Below are positions 1 through 7,135 of a DNA stretch of 64,000 bases, piece by piece. The DNA comes from Clostridia bacterium (lineage in GTDB: Bacteria; Bacillota; Clostridia; Christensenellales; UBA1242), in assembly GCA_900753315.1 (NCBI GenBank), contig CAADYP010000010.1, positions 35,678-99,677 of the forward strand. Direction: 5' to 3'. The notes beneath the pieces are model-generated. The model did not search any database. It worked only from the letters and a program-made list of their open reading frames with translations, and was not told the DNA's origin. Position 1 is the stretch's first letter. Each line of letters opens with the position of its first letter. A program made the position numbers and the translations under genes.

Positions 1-40
1 AACTTACTATAAAATATGCAAGAACAAATTGCAAAATGAC

Positions 41-67
41 AAAAAAATAAGAGCCATCGCCCTTATT
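41..67 (-). terminator. Rho-independent terminator behind yajC
   Basis: Read on the minus strand, AATAAG and CTTATT arms enclose a short loop and are followed by a run of T. It lies about 25 bases past the yajC stop codon, so it probably ends that transcript. Confidence 0.6.
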
Positions 68-92
68 TTGTTTTTTAAATTTTTATTGACTA

Positions 93-614
93 TTATTTAT
101 TTTCTTCTTTGCTTTCTGCTTTAACTTCTACAGTCTCTGTCTTGTTTTCAGTTTCTGCGACTTTTTTCTTCTTTTTTGAATCTTTTTTCTCTGCTTTTGC
201 TTCTTCAGCGGCTTTTTCAGCAGATTTCTTTTCTTCCAAAGCTTTCTTTTCTGCTTCAGCCTTTGCTTCTGCTTCTTTTTTCAATTCGGCATCACTTTTG
301 AAAACTGTGTAAACAGCATAAGCATCAATGCTCATATAACTTTTGTGCTCTTTGCTTCCTGTTTCAATAACAACAACTTTTTGTGTGTCGTCAAACTTAA
401 GTTCTACAATAGTGCCATAAACACCACTTGTTGTCAAAATTTTGTCTCCAACCTTCAAAGAATTTGTTTGTTCTTGAACCTTTTGTGTCTCTCTCTTGTT
501 TCTAGCATTCATCATAATTGGCATAGCAATCAAAAGCAAAGCCACAACTCCAATAAGCACATAATTCCATACTCCATTTCCGGCATTTGTTGTCCCGTCA
601 AGCAACATACTCAT
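93..614 (-). CDS. yajC: Preprotein translocase subunit YajC
   Basis: YajC is the small membrane protein that associates with SecDF and the SecYEG translocon. The 173-residue product has one N-terminal membrane segment (about residues 17-35), then the typical YajC stretch with LKVGDKILTTSGVYGTIVEL around residues 53-72. The last 65 residues are almost entirely Lys, Glu and Ala, a low-complexity charged tail longer than in most YajC proteins. A GGGAG box lies 9 bases before the ATG. The stop codon of a 24-residue membrane micro-ORF lies 16 bases upstream, so the two are probably co-transcribed. Family call is firm; the tail's role is unknown. Confidence 0.9.
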   Translation of the reverse strand: MSMLLDGTTNAGNGVWNYVLIGVVALLLIAMPIMMNARNKRETQKVQEQTNSLKVGDKILTTSGVYGTIVELKFDDTQKVVVIETGSKEHKSYMSIDAYAVYTVFKSDAELKKEAEAKAEAEKKALEEKKSAEKAAEEAKAEKKDSKKKKKVAETENKTETVEVKAESKEENK

Positions 615-630
615 AAATTTTTTCTCCCTT

Positions 631-705
631 TTATTTGAAATAGAATCCCATAATCAAAAACATCAAGATTACCCCAAGTGGCAACGCCAATGCATTTATA
701 TCCAT
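631..705 (-). CDS. 24-residue single-pass membrane micro-protein (candidate)
   Basis: An ATG preceded by AAGGAGAG opens 24 codons giving MDINALALPLGVILMFLIMGF and a short YFK end. It is almost wholly hydrophobic and would form one membrane helix with its basic end at the C terminus. It ends 16 bases before the yajC start, in the same direction. The strong ribosome site and placement argue that it is translated. No family was recognised; a small accessory peptide of the Sec/YajC complex is only an inference from position. Confidence 0.6.
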   Translation of the reverse strand: MDINALALPLGVILMFLIMGFYFK

Positions 706-800
706 AGCGACTCTCCTTTTATCTTACACTAAAAGATTAACATATTGCAAACAAATTTTCAAGATTAATTTCTAAAAAAGATGTTTTTTGTCTAAAACTC

Positions 801-2096
801 TCAAATAGACTCTTTCAGACACTTTCTTATAATCTTAAATGTTTTTTCTTCTTCGATTTTTTCTTTCTTATCAGAGAAGAATCTTCTTTCATAAAGCATC
901 AACGCCAAAATGATGAGTGTAAACATTGACGACATAATACACAAGAACACCTTAAACCCAACCAATGATTGATCAAGGTTAAACAAGAACATCAAGATAA
1001 ATGTAAAAACTCTAGAAACCCCCAAAGTCATGTTGCAAATTGCATGGTGTTCAACAATGTATTCGTATAATCCTTCTTCTTTGAGAATTGAAAACCTTTG
1101 AGATTCGTAAAGATATTGATATATAATCTTTGTCGTCACCACTCCCAAATTGTAAACATAAATTGTCGTTATGCTTGGAAAGAAGACAAACAAAATAGTG
1201 GATAAAAGTGGAATAAATGCGATTATACAAAGGACAAGTTCTCTTTTCCCTAATTGTGTAAATTTTCTAAATGCCACAAGACCAAAAATGGAAATTACTG
1301 CACATATGCTTATAATCATTCCCAATTTAAAACTAGAACCAAGTTCTATCATAATGCAAATGTTGACAAGTGTCGGCACAATTGTTGTCAACCCATAAAT
1401 AATTCCCAGAATATAAATACTTTTTATTTTTGCCTTCGCTTCTGGTTTGTTGTTTAGAGCAGAAAAATACTCTTTCATAGTAAATTTGCTGTTTTCTGGT
1501 CTTTTGCTTCTTACACAAAATGAAAGTCCAATTTGAATAACACAAACAACAAAAATGTAAATTGACACCTGTGCATATGTTGACACTTCAATCAGTGCTC
1601 CCAAGACGATAGGCACAAAAATATCCATTGCTTTGCCAAGTGCTTGATCAAGCAGAACAAAGGTTCTCATACTGCTTCTGCTGACCATTTCGTGTTTCAT
1701 CGTGTCGTAAGCAGAATAATAAATTGCCTGTGACACACCATTCAAGATACCTGCAAGTGGAATGAGTTGTGCCAAATCTCTCCCAAAAAAGATTGCAAAG
1801 ACAACAAGCCCTGCTCTTGCAATAATTCCACAACGATATATAACCGCCCTGTTTGTCTTTTCAAGCAAATAACCAAGCAAATAATACACAATGCAAAGTG
1901 ATGCATAAGTCACAATCAAATAGAGTGCAACATTATAGACATATTTGTGAATGTCACTTGAAAGGCTGTAAATATAAGCAACCAAAAAAGTAGACAGAAA
2001 CAAATCAATTACTGCCGAAATCTTGTGACATGCCATCAAACAATTACTTGAAAGTTTGTCTTTTTTGCTTGTTTTTATATCATAAGAAAATCCCAT
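801..2096 (-). CDS. Major facilitator superfamily transporter
   Basis: A 431-residue integral membrane protein with about ten to twelve hydrophobic helices and basic loops between them, for example after helix 4 (EKTNRAVIYRCG) and in the mid-protein loop at about residues 200-225. Length and pattern fit the major facilitator superfamily. The sequence does not reveal a substrate. An AGAGG box precedes the ATG by 7 bases. It is flanked by thrS upstream and the yajC unit downstream, with no clear functional link to either. The C terminus is a charged cytoplasmic tail rich in Lys and Glu. Confidence 0.65.
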   Translation of the reverse strand: MGFSYDIKTSKKDKLSSNCLMACHKISAVIDLFLSTFLVAYIYSLSSDIHKYVYNVALYLIVTYASLCIVYYLLGYLLEKTNRAVIYRCGIIARAGLVVFAIFFGRDLAQLIPLAGILNGVSQAIYYSAYDTMKHEMVSRSSMRTFVLLDQALGKAMDIFVPIVLGALIEVSTYAQVSIYIFVVCVIQIGLSFCVRSKRPENSKFTMKEYFSALNNKPEAKAKIKSIYILGIIYGLTTIVPTLVNICIMIELGSSFKLGMIISICAVISIFGLVAFRKFTQLGKRELVLCIIAFIPLLSTILFVFFPSITTIYVYNLGVVTTKIIYQYLYESQRFSILKEEGLYEYIVEHHAICNMTLGVSRVFTFILMFLFNLDQSLVGFKVFLCIMSSMFTLIILALMLYERRFFSDKKEKIEEEKTFKIIRKCLKESI

Positions 2097-2181
2097 ATTT
2101 GACCTCTTTTGTTTTTATCCACTTTTTTGATTGGTTTTAATTTCAATAAATGCAAATTTTTATCAAAATCTTCTGTCAAAA

Positions 2182-3921
2182 TTAGATTTTCTTTGTTTTT
2201 ACTTCTTCTTTAAGTCTGTTTTCAAAGTCGTCAAGATTAAGCCCACTTTTGTTTTCAAATCCACGACCACGAATTGAAATTGTTCCGTTCTTTTCTTCTT
2301 CGTCACCAACAATAACAAGATAAGGTATCTTCATGTTTGATGCTTCACGAATTTTATATCCTATTTTTTCGTTTCTCAAATCTTCTTCAACTCTAAACCC
2401 TGCTTTAAACAATTGTTCTTTAACTTTGTGAGCATAATCATTGTTTCTTTCTGTTAAAGACAAAACCCTAATTTGTTCTGGAGCAAGCCAAAGTGGGAAT
2501 GCTCCTGCAAAGTTTTCAATCAAAAGTCCCATAAAGCGGTCAAGTGATCCATAAATAACTCTGTGAATCATAATTGGTCTGTGTTTTTCACCATCTTCAC
2601 CAACATATTCAAGGTCAAATCTTTGTGGAAGTTGGAAGTCAAGTTGAATAGTTCCACATTGCCAAGTTCTGCCCAATGTGTCCGTAAGATGAAAATCGAT
2701 TTTTGGCCCATAAAAAGCGCCATCTCCTTCGTTGATGACATAGTCTCTTCCCAATTCGTCAAGAGCGTTTTTAAGTCCGTTTGTTGCCATTTCCCAATCT
2801 TCATCACTGCCCATACTATTTTCTGGACGAGTTGACAATTCGATATGATAATCAAAGTTGAAAATCTTGTAAACTCTGTCAATCAAAGCCACAACACCTT
2901 TGATTTCGTCTTTGATTTGTTCTGGCGTCATAAAGATGTGTGCGTCATCTTGTGTGAATGAACGAACACGCAAAAGTCCGCCAAGTTCACCTGACTTTTC
3001 GTATCTATGAACAAGTCCCAATTCGCCAAGTCTAAGTGGCAAATCTCTATATGAATGTGGTTCGTTTTTATAAACAAGCACGCCACCTGGACAGTTCATT
3101 GGCTTGATAGCATAAATATCTTCATCAATTTGAGAAAGATACATATTGTTTTTGTAGTGATCCCAGTGTCCTGATGTTTCCCAAAGATGTCTGTTGAGCA
3201 TAATTGGTGTCATAATTTCTTTATAGCCAGCTTCTCTGTGAATCTCTCTCCAAAAATCAATCAAACAGTTTCTTACAATCATTCCGTTTGGAAGATAGAA
3301 TGGAAAACCAGGTCCTTCTGGAGAAATCATAAACAATTTGAGTTCTTTTCCAAGTTTTCTGTTATCACGCTTCTTTGCTTCTTCAATCATTGCAATGTGA
3401 TCAGCCAAATCTTTCTTTGTCTTGTATGCATAGCAATAAATTCTTTGGAGCATCTTGTTCTTTTCGTCTCCACGCCAGTAAGCGCCATTCACGCTGTGAA
3501 TCTTAAATCCCATGTTTTGCAAATTTCTTGAACTTTCAACATGAGGTCCACGGCACAAATCAAAGAAATCATCTCCTGTATAATAGATAGAAACTTCTTC
3601 ACCTGCTGGAAGTTCTTCAATGATTTCAGTTTTGAAAGTGTTGTCCTTGAAAAGTCTCAAGGCTTCTTCCTTTGAAACAACCTTTTTCGTGAAAGATTCA
3701 CCTTTGTTGATGATTTCTTTCATCTTCTTCTCGATCTTGTCATATTCGTCAGCAGTGATTGAATGAGCAAGGTCAATATCATAATAGAAGCCATCATCAA
3801 TTGCAGGTCCAATTGTGAGTTTGGTTTCTGGGTAAAGGCTCATAATTGCCTTTGCCAAAATATGAGCCATAGAATGTCTTGCTTTGTGCAATTCTTCGTC
3901 ATGTTCTTTTTTGATTTCCAT
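2182..3921 (-). CDS. thrS: Threonyl-tRNA synthetase lacking the TGS domain
   Basis: Charges tRNA-Thr in the cytoplasm. At 579 residues it is about 60 shorter than usual. The protein begins almost directly with the editing domain (HSMAHILAKA near residue 16, CRGPH near 124), so the N-terminal TGS domain is absent. The class II catalytic core follows, with the motif 2 region RYEKSGELGGLLRVRSFTQD and zinc-ligand context MNCPGG. The C-terminal anticodon-binding domain starts near residue 485. AAGGAG precedes the ATG. No upstream in-frame TGS coding is visible because the T-box leader and terminator occupy that space. Transcription is controlled by the T-box upstream. Confidence 0.95.
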   Translation of the reverse strand: MEIKKEHDEELHKARHSMAHILAKAIMSLYPETKLTIGPAIDDGFYYDIDLAHSITADEYDKIEKKMKEIINKGESFTKKVVSKEEALRLFKDNTFKTEIIEELPAGEEVSIYYTGDDFFDLCRGPHVESSRNLQNMGFKIHSVNGAYWRGDEKNKMLQRIYCYAYKTKKDLADHIAMIEEAKKRDNRKLGKELKLFMISPEGPGFPFYLPNGMIVRNCLIDFWREIHREAGYKEIMTPIMLNRHLWETSGHWDHYKNNMYLSQIDEDIYAIKPMNCPGGVLVYKNEPHSYRDLPLRLGELGLVHRYEKSGELGGLLRVRSFTQDDAHIFMTPEQIKDEIKGVVALIDRVYKIFNFDYHIELSTRPENSMGSDEDWEMATNGLKNALDELGRDYVINEGDGAFYGPKIDFHLTDTLGRTWQCGTIQLDFQLPQRFDLEYVGEDGEKHRPIMIHRVIYGSLDRFMGLLIENFAGAFPLWLAPEQIRVLSLTERNNDYAHKVKEQLFKAGFRVEEDLRNEKIGYKIREASNMKIPYLVIVGDEEEKNGTISIRGRGFENKSGLNLDDFENRLKEEVKTKKI

Positions 3922-3944
3922 AATTTTTTCTCCTTTTTGGGCAA

Positions 3945-4163
3945 TAAAAAACGCCCTTAAAAACTTTTAAGGACGATTTGAATACCGCGGTTCCACCTTA
4001 ATTGCGTAAAAACTTTTTTCACGCCTCTCTTTTGTCGCATCTTGTTTGCAAAAATGCTCTTTCGCAAAAGTGGTTTCACTTGTCTTTTGTGTTAAAGTTT
4101 TTCACCAGCCAACTTTTCTCTGTGCACACCAAAAGATGCTACTTGTCTTTCACTAGATACTTG
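3945..4163 (-). promoter_or_regulatory. T-box riboswitch leader of thrS
   Basis: On the minus strand the leader holds the conserved T-box sequence AAGGTGGAACCGCGG (about 3984-3998), followed by a terminator with complementary CGTCCTTAAA and TTTAAGGGCG arms and a T run (about 3945-3976). A long imperfect Stem I precedes it. In this class, uncharged cognate tRNA stabilises the antiterminator and lets transcription reach the synthetase gene. An ACA triplet in the expected specifier region is compatible with tRNA-Thr, but I could not fold Stem I rigorously. Confidence 0.93.
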
Positions 4164-4168
4164 CCATT

Positions 4169-4197
4169 ATTTTAACTCTATATTTTTTTGTTGTCAA
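4169..4197 (-). promoter_or_regulatory. SigA-type promoter of thrS leader
   Basis: TTGACA at 4197-4192 and TAAAAT at 4174-4169 with a 17-base spacer, placing the start site just before the T-box Stem I. Confidence 0.8.
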
Positions 4198-4220
4198 GAA
4201 AAAACGCAAAAATTTTTCTT

Positions 4221-4997
4221 CTATTTCAATATAGAGAATTTATCCAGCTTTTCCAAGTTTTTATTGTAACAAACATTCAATCTTTCTTCAAAGATTTTTG
4301 ACAGAAAACCAGCCGTGTTGTCATCACTTGTGCAAAAGAGATTTATCTTTTTGGGGCAAAGTTCTATCAACGATGAAACTAGTCCTTCCTGTGACAAATT
4401 TTCATATGCACAATCTTCTGCCGAATTTTGTGGAGTGATGAAATATCCGTCTTCTTTTTCAAAGACATCAATCTCATCTTCACAAACTTCCAAATTGTCA
4501 ATCAAAAATTTGAGTAGGTCAAAAAACGCTTCATTGCTGACAAGATAGTCACTGTTTTCATTTGCAAGATTTATAAGTTCTGTCCACTTTTCTCGCAAAG
4601 ATTTAAGTCCAAAAAAATAAAACGAATCCAAGTGCAAATTTCTGTCCAAGTTCAAGTTTTTGCTGATAAGATAAAAATCCGTCTCCTTGTCAAAATTTAT
4701 AAGTGCCTTTTTGAACGCCATCAAACTCATCTTTTCATGTAAAGGAAGTCTCAAATTTTGAGATAAAAAATTCTCCTTATAAAAATTGCAAATTGCTTTG
4801 ATGATACATCTTTCAATGACCATTTCCGCCCTTTTTTGTTCGTTTTCTGGACAACCAAAAACAATAAAGATGTTTTCAAATTCTTCATAACAAGTCACCA
4901 CTGCACCAAAGTCAGCGGTTTGAGTTTTCAAAGTTTGGTAGACAAATTTTGCAATTTCAATGTTTTTCGAACCAACAGAAATAGAAAGTTCCCACAT
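4221..4997 (-). CDS. ytxC: YtxC-like protein
   Basis: A 258-residue soluble protein with no signal peptide. The middle part (about residues 85-185) and the C-terminal part resemble YtxC, a protein of spore-forming Firmicutes whose gene commonly sits directly upstream of thrS, as here. Its biochemical role is not established. AAGGAG lies before the ATG. The stop codon lies 24 bases before the thrS promoter, so thrS can be expressed independently. The call rests partly on synteny; sequence similarity by eye is moderate. Confidence 0.6.
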   Translation of the reverse strand: MWELSISVGSKNIEIAKFVYQTLKTQTADFGAVVTCYEEFENIFIVFGCPENEQKRAEMVIERCIIKAICNFYKENFLSQNLRLPLHEKMSLMAFKKALINFDKETDFYLISKNLNLDRNLHLDSFYFFGLKSLREKWTELINLANENSDYLVSNEAFFDLLKFLIDNLEVCEDEIDVFEKEDGYFITPQNSAEDCAYENLSQEGLVSSLIELCPKKINLFCTSDDNTAGFLSKIFEERLNVCYNKNLEKLDKFSILK

Positions 4998-5129
4998 AAA
5001 TTCTCCTTATAAAACAATCACTCTATCTCTTTTGTAAAATCAGTTTCTATTAGAATGCATCACTTGTTTGTTTTTATTACAACGAAAAATGCCAATGCAA
5101 AACTGTCTATCAAACACAAAAAACACTTC

Positions 5130-5170
5130 TCAAACTTTTCCACATACACTATTGTATGCGTCAGGTTTGA
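5130..5170. other. Imperfect inverted repeat between divergent genes
   Basis: TCAAAC and GTTTGA form outer arms, and CATACA and TGTATG inner arms, around a four-base loop. It sits in the 275-base gap between the divergent ytxC-like and lipoprotein genes and could be an operator or an RNA hairpin. The rest of the gap is AT-rich with a possible promoter (TTGACT at 5217-5222, TAATTA at 5241-5246) reading right. Confidence 0.35.
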
Positions 5171-5272
5171 AAAAACTCAAAATTTTATTTTTATTTTGCA
5201 AATATTCTTTTTCGTTTGACTTTTAATAAGATTTTTAAGATAATTAAACCATAAAAGGAATATTATAAAGAT

Positions 5273-6070
5273 ATGAAGAAAAAGTTTTCTGTTTTGCTTC
5301 TTGCAATAGTCGTTTTGCCTTTGCTTGCCCTGTTTGGTTGCAATGAAGTTTCATCTTATCCTGTTTATGTTTTTTCAAGTTATCTTGACTGTGGGTCTGT
5401 TGCTGGTGCTGGCACTTACAAAGAAGGAGAAACAGTCACTCTCCTTGCCAATGCAAAAGATGGAAGCAATTTTATTTGTTGGGTTTTTCAAAATTCTACC
5501 GAACTTTCAAATGGCGAAATTTTCAACATAACCAACGAAACAGACACCGCTCAAAAAATCAAAAAAAGCACACTTTCATTTGTTATGACAAGTGATCGTA
5601 AAGGGAAATATACAGCAATTTTCTCTGACACAAAAATGATGTATGCAAAATTGGATTCAATGTATTTGACAACTGATTTGACAGCAGAGCCAAAAGAAGA
5701 TGACGCAACAAAAGAAGCAATATTGTCAGAAAGTTTGCACATATCACAAGGCATGACAAATTCAAATTTGGTTACAGTTTTTGAAAATAGTGAAGTGGAT
5801 TTCAAAGATTCAACACTCATCTCTTTTAAAGATATAAATCAAGTTTTGAAACTCTCAACTGATGTCGAACAACTTTTGAAAGTGGAACTTGGAACAAAAA
5901 CTCTTCGTGCAAGTTTGACATTTCAAACAAACAAAGATTGGGTAGAAAATAGCAATTACAGTTACAAAGTTTCTTATGAAAATGGCACATACAAAATTGT
6001 ATTTAGTTTTGATTCAAGTGAAAATCAAACATTATATTTGGTATTAAATTATCACAATTTAGCTGCCTAA
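5273..6070 (+). CDS. Small lipoprotein with an InlB-B-repeat-like segment
   Basis: A 265-residue exported protein. Residues 1-22 form a lipoprotein signal ending in LFGC, so Cys23 would be lipidated and the protein anchored outside the membrane. Residues about 30-75 (CGSVAGAGTYKEGETVTLLA and FICWVF) look like the bacterial InlB-type repeat in which a Gly-rich turn is followed by a Trp-containing strand. The remainder is Ser/Thr-rich and beta-like with no recognised catalytic motif. AAAGGA lies about 12 bases before the ATG. It is monocistronic, with a strong terminator behind it. Function unknown. Confidence 0.7.
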   Translation: MKKKFSVLLLAIVVLPLLALFGCNEVSSYPVYVFSSYLDCGSVAGAGTYKEGETVTLLANAKDGSNFICWVFQNSTELSNGEIFNITNETDTAQKIKKSTLSFVMTSDRKGKYTAIFSDTKMMYAKLDSMYLTTDLTAEPKEDDATKEAILSESLHISQGMTNSNLVTVFENSEVDFKDSTLISFKDINQVLKLSTDVEQLLKVELGTKTLRASLTFQTNKDWVENSNYSYKVSYENGTYKIVFSFDSSENQTLYLVLNYHNLAA

Positions 6071-6088
6071 AATTTGATAAAAACACAA

Positions 6089-6117
6089 AAAACAGCATCA
6101 CGTGATGCTGTTTTTTT
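6089..6117 (+). terminator. Terminator after the lipoprotein gene
   Basis: A perfect palindrome, AACAGCATCACGTGATGCTG, followed by seven T. About 110 bases of extremely AT-rich sequence follow before truA on the opposite strand. Confidence 0.85.
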
Positions 6118-6226
6118 GACATTTCCAATTTTTTATTTTATTTTGTTTTTAATATTTTTCGATAATTTAAAATTATTTTTTATGATTTTTTCAATTTTAT
6201 ATTTTTATTTTCAATTTAATTTCAAA

Positions 6227-6976
6227 TTATTTTTCATATTCTACTTTTTTCAAATATAGTCCACTTGCTGGCATTGTCTGTCCTGCAAGCCTTCTATCTT
6301 TTGATTCTATGATTTTTATCATATCATTTGCCGACAATCTTTTTCTTCCAAAATCAAGAAGAGTGCCGACAACAATTCTTACCATGTTATACAAAAATCC
6401 ATTTCCAGTGATTTCAAAAATAACTATTTTTTTGTTTTGTTCAATTTTTATATCATAAATTTCTCTTTCAAAATTTGACACACTTGTATCAGCAGAACAA
6501 AACGCTTGGAAGTCATGTTTTCCTATCAATACCTTGCTTGCACTTTTCATTGTTTCTATGTCAACATCTTTGTAAGGATAAACTGCAATAAAATCACCTT
6601 CAAATGCTGAAACATCTTCTCCCAATTTGACAAGATATCTGTATGTCTTTTTCTTTGCTGAAAACCTTGCATGGAAATCATCTTTTGCATTTTCAACTTT
6701 TTTTATTCTTATGTCTTTTGGCAAAAGGCTATTTAAAACTTCTTTGCATCTGCTTGTTGGAATTGGATTTTCAATTTTGACACTCGCAACCTGCCCAAGT
6801 GCGTGCACACCACTATCCGTTCTACCGCTTCCTTCAACAACAATATCATTTTCATTTGGACAAAGTTTTGTAAAAGCAGTTTCAAGTTCTCCTTGAACTG
6901 TTCTTTTCCCATTTTGTTTTTGCCACCCAGAAAAGTTTGCACCATTATACTCAATCGTCAATTTCAAATTTCTCAT
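6227..6976 (-). CDS. truA: tRNA pseudouridine synthase A
   Basis: Makes pseudouridine at positions 38-40 of the tRNA anticodon arm. The 249-residue length is typical. The catalytic Asp lies in GSGRTDSGVHALGQV at about residues 49-63, and the family end pattern GNGFLYNMVRIVVGTL is at about residues 193-208. The ATG has no Shine-Dalgarno sequence. Instead a promoter -10 box ends 6 bases before it (see the separate entry), suggesting a leaderless transcript. It stands alone between the lipoprotein gene and PFOR. Confidence 0.93.
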   Translation of the reverse strand: MRNLKLTIEYNGANFSGWQKQNGKRTVQGELETAFTKLCPNENDIVVEGSGRTDSGVHALGQVASVKIENPIPTSRCKEVLNSLLPKDIRIKKVENAKDDFHARFSAKKKTYRYLVKLGEDVSAFEGDFIAVYPYKDVDIETMKSASKVLIGKHDFQAFCSADTSVSNFEREIYDIKIEQNKKIVIFEITGNGFLYNMVRIVVGTLLDFGRKRLSANDMIKIIESKDRRLAGQTMPASGLYLKKVEYEK

Positions 6977-6982
6977 GTTTTT

Positions 6983-7011
6983 ATTTTAATAATTTTGCCT
7001 ACATTATGCAA
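6983..7011 (-). promoter_or_regulatory. Promoter abutting the truA start codon (leaderless candidate)
   Basis: TTGCAT at 7011-7006, a 17-base spacer, TAAAAT at 6988-6983, then six bases and the ATG. Transcription would start at or next to the first base of the start codon. Confidence 0.6.
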
Positions 7012-7047
7012 ATATATTTTAAAGAAATAAAAAATAATATAAATAAT

Positions 7048-7075
7048 TTGACTTGAAAACTGAAAAAGTTATAAA
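7048..7075 (+). promoter_or_regulatory. Promoter of the PFOR gene
   Basis: TTGACT and TATAAA with a 16-base spacer, about 60 bases before the PFOR start codon. Confidence 0.55.
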
Positions 7076-7135
7076 CTTATCTTAAAGATAAACTTGCTCA
7101 AAATTGGACTAAAAATTTAAAACATAGGAGATAAT

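Noticed and set aside
1..40. End of a gene at the left edge
   Set aside because: No open frame with recognisable content reaches the first 40 bases; only the yajC terminator lies there.
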